64,000 nt of DNA from an uncultured Roseibium sp. (GTDB lineage Bacteria; Pseudomonadota; Alphaproteobacteria; Rhizobiales; Stappiaceae), in NCBI RefSeq assembly GCF_947494555.1, contig NZ_CANLVF010000005.1:516055-580054 (forward strand), read 5' to 3'. Positions 26,819 to 36,115 of the stretch are shown here, piece by piece. Position numbers and translations under genes: made by a program. The notes beneath the pieces are model-generated. The model was not told where the DNA came from. It did not search any database and saw only the letters and a program-made list of their open reading frames with translations. Every line of letters starts with the position of its first letter. Within the stretch, counting starts at the first letter, position 1.

Positions 26819-27379
26819 TCAGTCCGCGTGATAACGCAGAAAAACCACCTGACTGTCGCCGCTCCGGCGTGTGTCGAGGCCTGAGAACCCGGTGGGAACG
26901 TCGATTTCAGCAGTTGCCGTTTCCTCAAGGACACAAATCGCCCCCTTCTTCAACCAACCACCTCCAGCCGCAGAAACAAGTGCCGCTTCGCCGAGTCCCT
27001 TGCCGTATGGCGGGTCTGCAAAAACGATGTCAAACGGGTCAATTGTTCCCGCGCTTCCAAGCCGTGTCGCGTCCCGGCGGAAAATTTTCGCGGCACCGTT
27101 CAATCCGAGCGTTTCCATATTGCGCCGGATTATGCCGCGCGCTTCGCTCGCCTCTTCAATGAACGTGCAATGCCGGGCACCGCGGCTCATGGCTTCGAAA
27201 CCGAGTGCGCCCGTACCGGCAAAAATGTCCAGCACGCGCGCATCGTCAAGATCCGTTGAAAGGCCATGTGCCAGAATATTGAAAATTGCCTCGCGCAGCC
27301 GGTCGCTGGTCGGCCGTGTCGCCGAAGAGCGCGGTGTTGCAAGCGCGGTTCCCTTGAAACGCCCCGCGACAATTCTCAC
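26819..27379 (-). CDS. rsmD: 16S rRNA (guanine(966)-N(2))-methyltransferase
   Basis: A 186-residue SAM-dependent methyltransferase. RPTSDRLREAIFNIL is the RsmD signature, VLDIFAGTGALGFEA is the SAM-binding motif I, and FADPPYGKG is the (D/N)PPY catalytic motif for N-methylation. The start is a GTG sharing a GTGA overlap with the rluB stop, indicating translational coupling of two ribosomal RNA modification genes, a pairing often conserved in alphaproteobacteria. Length is normal. Confidence 0.95.
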   Translation of the reverse strand: MRIVAGRFKGTALATPRSSATRPTSDRLREAIFNILAHGLSTDLDDARVLDIFAGTGALGFEAMSRGARHCTFIEEASEARGIIRRNMETLGLNGAAKIFRRDATRLGSAGTIDPFDIVFADPPYGKGLGEAALVSAAGGGWLKKGAICVLEETATAEIDVPTGFSGLDTRRSGDSQVVFLRYHAD

Positions 27380-28710
27380 GAACGCCCGCCTCCACGCGGA
27401 CGGCCGCCGCCCTTGGGTGGGTCGCGCCGCTCAGCCGCGGACCGATCTGATCTTTTTTGCTGTTGCTTGTCTTCCAAAGGTCCGTCTTCACTCCAAATGC
27501 GCCTTTGGGGCGAAGGACGCTCCTCGCCGAAATCCTTGCGAGGTCCGGGTTCCCGCGTCATGCGAAATCGAGAGCGCGGTGACACCTTTTCCTGCCTTGG
27601 ACCCGAATTGCCTCGCTTGGACTGCTTCGGGCCAGAGCCCCCCGTTTTTCCAGCCTTGCGTTTGTCGGTCTCCGACTTTCCCTCCCGTGCGGTCAGCCAC
27701 TTGCCCTGGCTCTGGTCACGCTTCGCGGCTCCACGCCCGGAGGTGCTTCCCGAGGCGCGCTTCTTGTCAGATGGCTTCGTTGCGGTTTCCTGCTTTGGCT
27801 GATGCAGGATCGGTGCATCAAAATCTGCGCCGGCTTCGCTTGCAAGCGCATCTCCCAGCTGATCCCGCAGAACCCTGCCCCTGATTTCGCGCACGTCACC
27901 ATCGGGCAGGTCCATCAATTGAAATGGCCCGTACGAAACTCTGATCAGCCTGTTCACCGTGAGGCCGAGGTGTTCAAGGACCCGTTTGACTTCACGGTTC
28001 TTGCCTTCGCGCAGGCTGACGGTCATCCAGACATTGTTGCCCTGTTCCTTGTCGAGCACCGCTTCGATCGCGCCATAAAGGACACCGTCAATGGCAACAC
28101 CATCGTTCAGCCCATCCAGTTCGGCCTGTGTCACCTTGCCGAATGCACGCACGCGATACCGGCGCAGCCATCCGGTCGACGGCAGTTCAAGCACACGTGC
28201 AAGGCCGCCGTCATTTGTCAGCAGCAACAAACCTTCCGTGTTGATATCCAGCCGCCCGACGGTCAGGACACGCGGCAGATCCTTCGGCAAACGGTCAAAG
28301 ACCGTCGGTCGGCCTTCCGGATCCTTGTTGGTGGTCACCAGGCCTTTCGGCTTGTGATAGAGCCAGAGCCGCGTGCGTTCGCGTGTCGGCAGTTCCTGCC
28401 CGTCCACCAGCACCTTGTCGTTTCCTGAGACCGTCACCGCCGGTGTCGTCAGAACCTTGCCGTTGAGCTCGACGCGCCCTGCCTCGATCCAGGTTTCCGC
28501 TTCCCGCCGCGAACATAATCCGGCCCGGGCCATAACCTTTGCGATACGCTCGCCGCGCGCACCCTGGGTTTCGGTCTCAAGGCGCTGTGATCCTGCGTCC
28601 ATCTTTTTGGGCGTGGCAGGCCGCGTTTGCTTTTTGGCCTGCGCGCTTTTCGTCCACCCTTGACCCTTCGGCCGCTGCGGGTGCCGCTGATTTGGTTTTC
28701 TTGTCGTCAT
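27376..28710 (-). CDS. rluB: Pseudouridine synthase of the RluB/RsuA family with long basic tails
   Basis: From the ATG at 28710 (444 residues; no strong Shine-Dalgarno is visible) the order is a lysine/arginine-rich N-terminal extension of about 50 residues, an S4 RNA-binding domain (RIAKVMARAGLCSRREAETWIEAGRV) and the catalytic domain. The catalytic domain includes LVTTNKDPEGRPTVFDRLP, the aspartate motif VGRLDINTEGLLLLTNDG and REGKNREVKRV. It should convert uridine 2605 of 23S rRNA to pseudouridine. From about residue 320 the C-terminus is a disordered, highly basic tail of over 120 residues with many Arg, Lys, Gly and Pro, probably aiding RNA binding. It couples to rsmD. Confidence 0.93.
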   Translation of the reverse strand: MTTRKPNQRHPQRPKGQGWTKSAQAKKQTRPATPKKMDAGSQRLETETQGARGERIAKVMARAGLCSRREAETWIEAGRVELNGKVLTTPAVTVSGNDKVLVDGQELPTRERTRLWLYHKPKGLVTTNKDPEGRPTVFDRLPKDLPRVLTVGRLDINTEGLLLLTNDGGLARVLELPSTGWLRRYRVRAFGKVTQAELDGLNDGVAIDGVLYGAIEAVLDKEQGNNVWMTVSLREGKNREVKRVLEHLGLTVNRLIRVSYGPFQLMDLPDGDVREIRGRVLRDQLGDALASEAGADFDAPILHQPKQETATKPSDKKRASGSTSGRGAAKRDQSQGKWLTAREGKSETDKRKAGKTGGSGPKQSKRGNSGPRQEKVSPRSRFRMTREPGPRKDFGEERPSPQRRIWSEDGPLEDKQQQKRSDRSAAERRDPPKGGGRPRGGGRS

Positions 28711-28886
28711 GGATGCGTCATAGCAGAGCTTGAGCGTTTCGGAAATCGCCTGATGGCTGCCAAAATCGCAAGGGAGCCCTTTTCCTGGCGCATGGCGCAT
28801 ACCGACCTGCAGTCGAAACGGTTTTGACAAAACCGGCCAATTCCCGCACTGAGGCACAAACAACGGTTTCCTTGAAGTTGAACCTT

Positions 28887-29354
28887 ATGACCGCATCGCC
28901 TTCGAAATCCGGCCAGATATCCTTCATGAGCATCGCTCTTGAGGAGGCAGAGGCGGCTGCGAAGCGCGGCGAAGTGCCCGTCGGTGCGGTCATTGTCAAT
29001 GACGGTGAAATCCTGGCCCGCAATGGCAACAGGACCCTGGAGTTGAACGATCCGACGGCGCATGCGGAAATCCTTGTCATCCGTGAGGCGTGCGATCTTT
29101 TGAAATCGCAACGTCTGGCCGGCTGTGATCTCTATGTGACGCTCGAACCATGCCCGATGTGCGCCGGCGCGCTTTCATTTGCCCGTATCAGACGTCTCTA
29201 CTACGGCGCCGGAGACGTAAAGGGAGGCGCGGTAGACCATGGAACGCGGTTTTTCTGCCAGCCGACCTGCCACCATTCACCGGAGGTCTATTCGGGAATT
29301 GGCGAAACGCGCTCGGCAACACTGCTGAAAGACTTCTTTGCCTCCAAAAGGTAG
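28887..29354 (+). CDS. tadA: tRNA-specific adenosine deaminase
   Basis: TadA converts A34 to inosine in the wobble position of tRNA-Arg(ACG). The zinc-binding deaminase motifs are intact: THAHAE-type DPTAHAEILVI and LEPCPMCAGA. Downstream YYGAGDVKGGAVDHG is also characteristic. I use the ATG at 28887 (155 residues), which matches typical length. A TTG at 28824 would add 21 residues and another ATG at 28926 would trim 13. The ribosome-binding site is weak for all three. It is divergent from rluB. Confidence 0.93.
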   Translation: MTASPSKSGQISFMSIALEEAEAAAKRGEVPVGAVIVNDGEILARNGNRTLELNDPTAHAEILVIREACDLLKSQRLAGCDLYVTLEPCPMCAGALSFARIRRLYYGAGDVKGGAVDHGTRFFCQPTCHHSPEVYSGIGETRSATLLKDFFASKR

Positions 29355-29495
29355 AGACAATTTTGCGTTGCATTGAAGCAACAAGTTTATTTTTTCGCCC
29401 ACTGTTTCGCTCGCAGGATGCTTTTCCGTTAGCTAACTGTCACGCCCTTCGCTCATAATTCGGTCACCCCCAACTGATTTGCAACGGAGAGAAAA

Positions 29496-30680
29496 ATGGC
29501 ACGTTTTGTTGCTCTTGGATTGCTTGCAGGCATTGCGAGCGCTGCCGGTTCGGCCCAGGCAGCAGATCTTCCCGTTGCGCCGGAACCGATCGATTACGTG
29601 CGCATCTGCGATGCTTACGGGTCGCGCTTCTACTATATCCCCGGCACGGAAACCTGCCTGCGCGTTCGCGGGCGCGTCAGAACCGAATTCAGGGTCCGCA
29701 ATTTCGGTGAGGCCGAAAACGCCTGGGGCGACCGGGACACTGACGGTTACCAGTGGCGCTCACGCGGATACCTCTATCTAGACGCCCGCACGCAGACCGA
29801 ATTCGGCACCCTGCGCGGTTTCCTCGAAATCTACATGCAGCAGACGAACGACAGGGCCGGCTTTTCGATCGACAACGCCTACATCCAGTGGGGCGGCCTG
29901 ACCGCCGGCCTGACCAACTCGAATTTTGACTTCTTCACAGGCTACGCATTCGACGCCCAGATCGAAAGCTACTCCGACCAGTCTCTCAATCAGATCGCCT
30001 ATACCCATGCTTTCGGAAACGGTTTCAATGCAACGATAGCCATTGAGGACCAGTCCGACCGGGAAGCCGGGATCGGACTCAACGGAAGTGTTCTCGGCTA
30101 CGGCGGCACCCGCATGCCTGACGTCATTGGCGTACTCGGCGTCAACCAGGGCTGGGGCGAAGCCCAGATCATGGGCGCCCTGCATCAAGTTTATCCGGAA
30201 GCTGCCTTCAACGGCACAACCGGCGGTTCCGAAGATGAACTGGGATGGGCAGTCGGTGCCGGTGTCGAAATTGAATTCGGCGGACTGGCGAACGGTGGCA
30301 GTATAGCGCTTCAGGGCGTTTATACCGATGGTGCGAGTGCCTATGGATCGACGGGCTGGAACAGTCTGATCACCGATGCTGTGTGGGATGGCAACAGCAC
30401 CGAGACGACCAGGACCTGGAACGTTTTCGGCGGCGTGAGCCTAGGCCTGACGAACAATCTGGAGCTGAATGTCGAAGGCGGCTATCACAACGTCGATGCC
30501 GCCACCAGCGCCTACGATTTCACCCAGTGGAGCGTAACCAGCAACCTGGTCTGGGAACCCGTATCTGGCTTTATCCTTGGCCCCGAGCTGCAGTACCGTG
30601 ATCTGGATTTCAGCGATGCATCCGGGCTCGAAGATACTTATCAGCTGTTCGGCACTTTCCGGATGCAGCGTTCTTTCTAG
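29496..30680 (+). CDS. Outer-membrane porin (Rhizobiales Porin_2 type)
   Basis: The ATG follows AACGGAGAG. A 22-residue signal peptide ends in AQA. The mature protein opens with the family hallmark DYVRICDAYGSRFYYIPGTETCLRVRGRVR, holding two cysteines, and continues as alternating amphipathic strands to an aromatic C-terminus (RMQRSF), the usual outer-membrane insertion signal. At 394 residues it fits a 16-strand general-diffusion porin. It is a single gene with a 141-base leader that contains a GTTGC/GCAAC stem (29367-29382) followed by T-rich sequence, possibly the tadA terminator. Confidence 0.93.
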   Translation: MARFVALGLLAGIASAAGSAQAADLPVAPEPIDYVRICDAYGSRFYYIPGTETCLRVRGRVRTEFRVRNFGEAENAWGDRDTDGYQWRSRGYLYLDARTQTEFGTLRGFLEIYMQQTNDRAGFSIDNAYIQWGGLTAGLTNSNFDFFTGYAFDAQIESYSDQSLNQIAYTHAFGNGFNATIAIEDQSDREAGIGLNGSVLGYGGTRMPDVIGVLGVNQGWGEAQIMGALHQVYPEAAFNGTTGGSEDELGWAVGAGVEIEFGGLANGGSIALQGVYTDGASAYGSTGWNSLITDAVWDGNSTETTRTWNVFGGVSLGLTNNLELNVEGGYHNVDAATSAYDFTQWSVTSNLVWEPVSGFILGPELQYRDLDFSDASGLEDTYQLFGTFRMQRSF

Positions 30681-30690
30681 GAAAAGCCGT

Positions 30691-30723
30691 TCCCGCAGGC
30701 GCGCATTGTCCGGGTCTGCGGGA
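30691..30723. terminator. Possible bidirectional hairpin between porin and hydrolase genes
   Basis: TCCCGCAG (30691-30698) pairs with CTGCGGGA (30716-30723) around a 17-base loop, 11 bases after the porin stop and 18 before the convergent hydrolase stop. The T tracts are poor in both directions, so termination is plausible but not certain. Confidence 0.4.
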
Positions 30724-30740
30724 CGCGAAAATCAGTTTCT

Positions 30741-31613
30741 CTATGACTGCAGTGCTTGCCACTTGTCCTGAACGGTTTCCCAAAGACCACGCTTCCACAA
30801 GTCACTGTGGCCGGCACCCTCGATGACCAAAAGCTCCTTCGGGTCGTTAGCGTAGTCGAATAGCCGCTTGCCATGTTCGACGGGGATCACTGCATCTTCC
30901 GTCCCGTGCAGTATCAGAACCGGCGCTGCAACGTTTCCGATCCGCTCACGGGTTTTCATCGGATCTTTCATCAAGAGATTTACGGGAAGCCAAGGGTAGC
31001 TTTCCGACGCCATGTCAACGAGTGCCGTATAAGGTGCTTCCAGCACGACAAGCCCGGCATCGGGACGCTCCGCACCAACGGCTGCGGCAAGACCGGTTCC
31101 AAGGCTCTCACCGTGGACGATAACCGGCGTACCACCTGCGGCCACGCGGTCGTAATGTTCCAGCGCGTCGGAAACGAGTGCTGCTTCGGACGGACTTCCT
31201 TCGCTGCCGGCATAGCCGCGGTGGGTCGGTGCGTATAGCCCATAGCCGCTGTCGACGATCTGCTTGAAACGGGGCGAGCGGTTCGAGAGATTGCTGGAAT
31301 TGCCATGAAAATAGATAACTGTCGGGGCTCCAGGTTTGGCAGGTTCAGCCGTCCAGGCAGTGATTTTGGTGCCATCCGCCATTTCGATGATTTCAGTTGA
31401 AACCGTATCAAGTCCCTTGTCGGCTGGTGTTTCCAACTCACCGCTTGGCACGAACACGAAACTGCGCTGATTGAGATACATGTAACCGGCAGCCATCGTG
31501 TAGGCGATCACAACAACGACGATCAGTTTTCCGAGAAATCTCAACAGCTTACTTCCGGCGCCGGCTGGTTTTTCCTGTACGCTTGCATTGCCGCCGGTTT
31601 CGGTCTCCGCCAT
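30741..31613 (-). CDS. Membrane-anchored alpha/beta hydrolase (ABHD13/Bem46-like)
   Basis: The ATG at 31613 has AAGGAG 6 bases upstream. The 290-residue product has one N-terminal transmembrane helix (about residues 28-46) followed by a serine hydrolase fold. The oxyanion region is VIYFHGNSSNLS, the nucleophile elbow is VHGESLGTG, the acid lies near LILHGTEDAVIP and the histidine is in EGAGHSDLW. This pattern fits Bem46/ABHD13-type hydrolases of unknown substrate, with the catalytic domain probably on the periplasmic face. It is convergent with the porin gene and lies downstream of mutL on the same strand. Confidence 0.85.
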   Translation of the reverse strand: MAETETGGNASVQEKPAGAGSKLLRFLGKLIVVVVIAYTMAAGYMYLNQRSFVFVPSGELETPADKGLDTVSTEIIEMADGTKITAWTAEPAKPGAPTVIYFHGNSSNLSNRSPRFKQIVDSGYGLYAPTHRGYAGSEGSPSEAALVSDALEHYDRVAAGGTPVIVHGESLGTGLAAAVGAERPDAGLVVLEAPYTALVDMASESYPWLPVNLLMKDPMKTRERIGNVAAPVLILHGTEDAVIPVEHGKRLFDYANDPKELLVIEGAGHSDLWKRGLWETVQDKWQALQS

Positions 31614-31677
31614 GGCTTGCTCCTTGTTCTGTCTTTTTCGCATACGCCAATCAGACCGCGACCGATCAGGTTTCGGC

Positions 31678-33585
31678 TTATTTCCTGCCGAAGAGCCGTT
31701 CGATATCTGTCAACTTGAGTTCAACCCAAGTCGGTCGTCCATGGTTACATTGCCCAGATTTGGGTGTTGCTTCCATGTCCCGCAAGAGTGCGTCCATTTC
31801 TTCAGGCCGCATGCGCCTGCCGGCACGGACGGACCCGTGGCAGGCCATGGTCGCAGCAACGTGATCGAGTTTTTCCTTAACCCCGTCCGCCGTTTCCCAT
31901 TCAGCGAGCTCATCTGCCAGATTGCGCACCATCCCCTGGATATCCATGTCACCAAGCAGTGCCGGTGTCTCGCGCACGGCGATCGCTCCCGGGCCGAACG
32001 CTTCCAGCACGAGGCCTACTTCGGCAAGGGCGTCTGCCTTTTCATTCAGGCGGATCGCATCCTCTTCCGGCAATTCCACGATCTCCGGGATCAACAGGAT
32101 CTGACGGGCGACGTCCTTCTTTGCAAGTGCTTCCTTGAGCCTCTCGTAGACAAGCCGTTCATGCGCCGCGTGCTGATCTACGATCACAACGCCGTCTTCA
32201 GTCTGGGAAATGATATATGTTTCATGCACTTGCGCGCGCGCTGCACCCAACGGCAGATCGGTCTTTTCGGTTTCGACAGGAGCCTGATGCGCTCTTGAAT
32301 CCGCGGACGGGACGGCAATTCCGGTAAATCCGTTCTGTGTCTGATAAGGACTTTGCCCTGCCTCCGAAAATCCGGTCGGCACGACCTCGGAGCTTTCCAG
32401 CGGTCTGAACGCTTCCGTCTGCCATCGGGCTTCCGGCACCTGCCTTGCAAATGCCGAAGCCGTCGATCGGGCGTTGCCCGCAGACGGATGGTTTCCGGAG
32501 CCGAATGAAGACGGGCTGTGCGTCTGTTGACTGGCGCCGTGCGCGCGCAAGGCATCTAGCGCGACCGCTGCATTGGAGGTTGAAGACCGATGTCCAGCCT
32601 GAACGAGTGCGTGTTTTATCGCACCGACCAGCAACCCGCGTACGAGTTGGGAATCGCGGAAGCGCACATCCGCCTTTGCCGGGTGTACGTTGACGTCCAC
32701 CTGCGCCGGATCGAGTTCGATAAACAGAACAACGACCGGATGCCGGTCCCGTGCCAGGACGTCTGCATAGGCTCCGCGGAGTCCGGAAAGCAGTAGCTTG
32801 TCCTTGACTGGCCTGCCATTGACAAAGAAAAACTGGTGCTGGGCGTTGCCGCGATGATGGGTCGGCAGACCGGCAAACCCTGTCAGGCGGACGCCTTCGC
32901 GTTCCGCATCGATTTCCATGGCATTTTCGACGAAGTCCTGACCGAGGATCTGCGCAATACGCGCCAGCTGTGGTTCATCCCCACGCGCAGCGGGCCAGGA
33001 CTGTGGCTGACGGTCGGCACCCGACAGTGAAAATCCGATTTCAGGATAGGCCAAAGCGATTCGCTTGACGATTTCGGTAATCGCCGCTGCTTCCGCGCGG
33101 TCCGATTTCAGGAACTTCAAACGGGCTGGCGTTGCAAAGAAAAGGTCGCGCACTTCGACCTGTGTCCCCTTCGCCCGCGCAGCCGGGGCCAATTGGCTCT
33201 GCCTGCCGCCTTCGACCGCGATTGCCCAGGCATGGTCTTCATCTGCGTGTCGGCTCTGTATCCCAAGCCGCGCGACGGAGCCAATGGACGGCAAGGCCTC
33301 TCCGCGAAAGCCGAGTGTGCGGATATCGAAGAGGTCATCGTCGGAAATCTTGGAGGTGCAATGACGCCGGATCGCGAGTTCAAGATCCTCCCGTCGCATA
33401 CCGTGGCCGTCGTCGGCGACGCGCATCAACGTCTTGCCGCCGGCTGCCGTTACAATCTCGATCTGGCTCGCCCCGGCGTCGACGGCATTTTCAACCAGTT
33501 CCTTGATAACGCTGGCGGGCCGTTCGATCACCTCGCCCGCTGCTATCTGGTTGATCACCCGTTCGCCTAGTTGCCTGACCTGCAT
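31678..33585 (-). CDS. mutL: DNA mismatch repair protein MutL
   Basis: From the ATG at 33585, with AAGGGAG 4 bases upstream, MutL is 635 residues. The open frame continues to 33837 but the extension is not protein-like. The N-terminal GHKL ATPase domain is complete (INQIAAGEVIERPASVIKEL, DDGHGM, TLGFRGEAL). A proline/serine-rich linker leads to a C-terminal domain carrying DQHAAHERLVYE near residues 470-481. That matches the DQHA(X)2E(X)4E endonuclease motif, so this MutL is predicted to nick DNA itself, as in bacteria without MutH. It coordinates MutS-dependent mismatch repair. Confidence 0.96.
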   Translation of the reverse strand: MQVRQLGERVINQIAAGEVIERPASVIKELVENAVDAGASQIEIVTAAGGKTLMRVADDGHGMRREDLELAIRRHCTSKISDDDLFDIRTLGFRGEALPSIGSVARLGIQSRHADEDHAWAIAVEGGRQSQLAPAARAKGTQVEVRDLFFATPARLKFLKSDRAEAAAITEIVKRIALAYPEIGFSLSGADRQPQSWPAARGDEPQLARIAQILGQDFVENAMEIDAEREGVRLTGFAGLPTHHRGNAQHQFFFVNGRPVKDKLLLSGLRGAYADVLARDRHPVVVLFIELDPAQVDVNVHPAKADVRFRDSQLVRGLLVGAIKHALVQAGHRSSTSNAAVALDALRAHGASQQTHSPSSFGSGNHPSAGNARSTASAFARQVPEARWQTEAFRPLESSEVVPTGFSEAGQSPYQTQNGFTGIAVPSADSRAHQAPVETEKTDLPLGAARAQVHETYIISQTEDGVVIVDQHAAHERLVYERLKEALAKKDVARQILLIPEIVELPEEDAIRLNEKADALAEVGLVLEAFGPGAIAVRETPALLGDMDIQGMVRNLADELAEWETADGVKEKLDHVAATMACHGSVRAGRRMRPEEMDALLRDMEATPKSGQCNHGRPTWVELKLTDIERLFGRK

Positions 33586-33698
33586 GAAACTCCCTTTACT
33601 CGGTTTCGCACCGCGCCCTGTTCCTATATGGTCCGCGCCGAGTTTGTCTCGATTCTTTCCCAAGTTTATCAGATCAAGTCCAATCCAAGTGAGATGAC

Positions 33699-34574
33699 AT
33701 GACCGTTTCTGCACCACTTCTGATCGACGGGCTTCGCGCCGTAGCTCCCTTCTACAAGGGGATCCTGTGCGATGTCTGGGGGGTATTGCACAACGGGGTA
33801 GCAGCGTTTGAAGAGGCGCACAAGGCGCTGCGCACATACCGTGAGGAGGCCGGCGGCAAGGTCGTCCTGATCACGAATGCGCCGCGTCCGGCCAAACAGG
33901 TCGGCGAAATGCTTGAGCGGCTGGGTGTTCCCGAAGAAACATATGACGAGATCGTCACATCAGGGGATGTCACGCGCAGCATACTGGAGGCTCAGGGGAG
34001 CAAAACCCTGTTGCATCTCGGTCCCAACAGGGATCAGCCGCTCTACTGGAACCTGGAAGCAACCTTCACGACAAATGACGAAGATGCGGAGGCTATCAGC
34101 TGCACCGGTCTCGTCGACGATGAGACGGAAACGCCTGACGACTACCGGGACCGGCTCCAGAAACTGGCCGACCGGAACCTCCTGATGATCTGCGCAAATC
34201 CGGATATCGTCGTGGAGCGAGGCGACCGGCTGGTCTGGTGCGCGGGCGCACTTGCCCGCCTATACGAGGATCTGGGCGGTGAAGTCGCTATCCTGGGGAA
34301 ACCGCATGCACCGATCTACCATGCGGCCATGAAAAGGCTGGAGGTTCTCTCCGGTGCCCCAATCGCCAAGGAAGACGTTCTGGCGATCGGCGACGGCCTG
34401 CCGACGGACATTCGGGGGGCGGTCTCGCAGGATATCGATGTCCTCTTCATCACCGCCGGCATTCATGCCTCTGATTTTGGTCCGAGCGATGCACCGGAGG
34501 AACACCTGATCCGCAAACGCCTGATCGAGGAAGGGCTGCGTGCCCGTGCGGCGCTGTCAAGGCTCTGGTGGTAA
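33699..34574 (+). CDS. TIGR01459-type HAD hydrolase (NagD-like)
   Basis: A 291-residue HAD-superfamily phosphatase of subfamily IIA. Motif I is GILCDVWGVLHNG, with nucleophile D and a tryptophan in place of the usual +2 aspartate context. Motif II is LITNAPRP, the lysine motif is GKPHAPIY and motif IV is AIGDGLPTDIRGA. The closest familiar proteins are the alphaproteobacterial TIGR01459 group, with unknown natural substrate. The start ATG at 33699 is divergent from mutL by 113 bases. A strong hairpin follows its stop. Confidence 0.88.
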   Translation: MTVSAPLLIDGLRAVAPFYKGILCDVWGVLHNGVAAFEEAHKALRTYREEAGGKVVLITNAPRPAKQVGEMLERLGVPEETYDEIVTSGDVTRSILEAQGSKTLLHLGPNRDQPLYWNLEATFTTNDEDAEAISCTGLVDDETETPDDYRDRLQKLADRNLLMICANPDIVVERGDRLVWCAGALARLYEDLGGEVAILGKPHAPIYHAAMKRLEVLSGAPIAKEDVLAIGDGLPTDIRGAVSQDIDVLFITAGIHASDFGPSDAPEEHLIRKRLIEEGLRARAALSRLWW

Positions 34575-34576
34575 GA

Positions 34577-34603
34577 ACAAAAAAGGCCGCCAGTGGCGGC
34601 CTT
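34577..34603 (-). terminator. Rho-independent terminator for the cheY-cheZ unit
   Basis: AAGGCCGCC (34583-34591) and GGCGGCCTT (34595-34603) form a perfect 9-bp stem with a 3-base loop. On the minus strand it is followed by TTTTTTGTTCTT, a good terminator for cheZ, whose stop is at 34627. In the plus direction the stem could help end the HAD hydrolase transcript but there is no T tract. Confidence 0.8.
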
Positions 34604-34626
34604 GGTCTTGGAGCTTTGATGCCTGT

Positions 34627-35301
34627 TCAGTCGAACAGCTTGTCGATATCGGCCTGAGCGTCCATCAGCATTGAATCGATGTCGTCCTGAGACACGCCCT
34701 CGCCGTCATGTTGCGGGCCATGCAGGATCAACTCGCGTTTGCGACGGTCCTCGTCGCTTTCTTCCAGATCTGCCTCAAGGTCTTCAGGAATACGCAGATG
34801 CTCGATGAACGACGATACGCGTTCGTCGATGTAGTTCAGCGTCGTAACGACTTTCGAAATCCGCTGGCCGGTGATGTCCTGGAAAGTGCAAGCTTCGAAG
34901 ATGCTGATCATCTTGTTGCTGACCAGCTCCTGATAAGCTTCCGGATCGCTAGTGTCAGCCCCCATGATATCCTCGGCGGCTTCCATGATCGTGTTTGTGG
35001 CGTCCTCTGTCGCCTCCACGATGGCATCGAGCTCGCGCCCGGCACCTGGTATCTTGTTTCCGGTCATGTCATTCGCGCGCAGCTGGGAGATTTCTTCCTT
35101 CATGCGCGAAATTTCCTTGCCGATCGCTCGAAGCTCGTCCGTCACTGTCGGCTCAACAGTCGACAGGAAATCGTGCATTGAACCGGACATGACCTCTGCG
35201 AGATGCATAACATCCGTCAGAGAAACGTCACCGTCACGGGTTTTGTTTTGTTCCAGGAAGTCAATGACGCGCGCGACATTTTCCTGCTTCATGTTTGCCA
35301 T
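34627..35301 (-). CDS. cheZ: CheZ-type CheY-P phosphatase
   Basis: From the ATG at 35301, preceded by GGGGG, CheZ is 224 residues, close to the gammaproteobacterial length. It is predicted to be a long helical hairpin. The catalytic region ACTFQDITGQRISKV contains the conserved D142 and Q146 that activate water for CheY-phosphate hydrolysis. The extreme C-terminus (SQDDIDSMLMDAQADIDKLFD) is an acidic amphipathic helix like the CheY-binding tail of CheZ. It sits directly downstream of cheY, so the pair is a matched regulator and phosphatase. No other chemotaxis gene is in this window. Confidence 0.85.
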   Translation of the reverse strand: MANMKQENVARVIDFLEQNKTRDGDVSLTDVMHLAEVMSGSMHDFLSTVEPTVTDELRAIGKEISRMKEEISQLRANDMTGNKIPGAGRELDAIVEATEDATNTIMEAAEDIMGADTSDPEAYQELVSNKMISIFEACTFQDITGQRISKVVTTLNYIDERVSSFIEHLRIPEDLEADLEESDEDRRKRELILHGPQHDGEGVSQDDIDSMLMDAQADIDKLFD

Positions 35302-35481
35302 TATGTTTAGGCCCCCGCATGTATGCCCCTCCGAATACACGTCCCGGCAGCCGGGCAACCGTGCATTCTGTTCTTCTTCCGGAAAGACTCCGGGATCTGC
35401 CCACCCGGCAGGCCCCAGAACCGGATATTCCGTTTGCGCCGGTGGAAGAGCCCGTTTGCAGGGCTCCACAAGCGCCGGAAA

Positions 35482-35865
35482 TTATTCGGAGAAGACAGCC
35501 TCGATCTTGCCTTTCAACGTCTGCGCGTTGAATGGCTTCACGATGTAGTTGTTCACGCCGGCTTTTTTCGCGGCAATGACGTTTTCCGTCTTGGATTCCG
35601 CGGTCACCATAATGAACGGGGTCTTGCTGAGACCGGAATCAGAGCGAACCTGCTTGAGAAGTTCGTATCCGGTCATCGGCTCCATGTTCCAGTCGGAAAT
35701 GACCAGGCCATAGCGGCGCTGCTTCATTTTCTCCAGGGCTTCGGTGCCGTCCGCGGCGTCGTCGATGTCCTCGAAACCAAGTTGTTTCAACAGGTTCCGA
35801 ATGATGCGAATCATCGTTTTGTAGTCATCGACCACGAGGACCGGCATCTGAAGATCAAGGGCCAT
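35482..35865 (-). CDS. cheY: Single-domain response regulator CheY
   Basis: This 127-residue receiver has all switch residues: D13/D14, phosphoacceptor D58 (VISDWNM), T88 and K110 (IVKPF). The VSDWNMEPMTG pattern after the phosphoacceptor and GVNNYIVKPF are typical of flagellar-motor CheY. The ATG at 35865 has GGAG 6 bases upstream. It lies 180 bases upstream of cheZ on the same strand. In this group CheY-P should bind the flagellar switch, with CheZ accelerating signal decay. Confidence 0.93.
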   Translation of the reverse strand: MALDLQMPVLVVDDYKTMIRIIRNLLKQLGFEDIDDAADGTEALEKMKQRRYGLVISDWNMEPMTGYELLKQVRSDSGLSKTPFIMVTAESKTENVIAAKKAGVNNYIVKPFNAQTLKGKIEAVFSE

Positions 35866-36115
35866 TGTCTACTCCATACTGTCAATAAGCGCGGCCCCTG
35901 GCCGTGGGCCGGTGGAAACGCGATTTGACTCTGAAGGAGAGCAACACGTTATCGTGTCCTCACCTCCCCACACTCGACACACTCTACGCGCTGCCCCTGA
36001 AAAGACCGTTAATAACGCGAGGTTTTTTCTTCGCCGAAAGCATAATTGCCAGAAAACCGCAGCGCGCCTAGCGTCCTCGGCCACGGGTGACAAGAAAAAC
36101 TGGGCGGAAATTACA

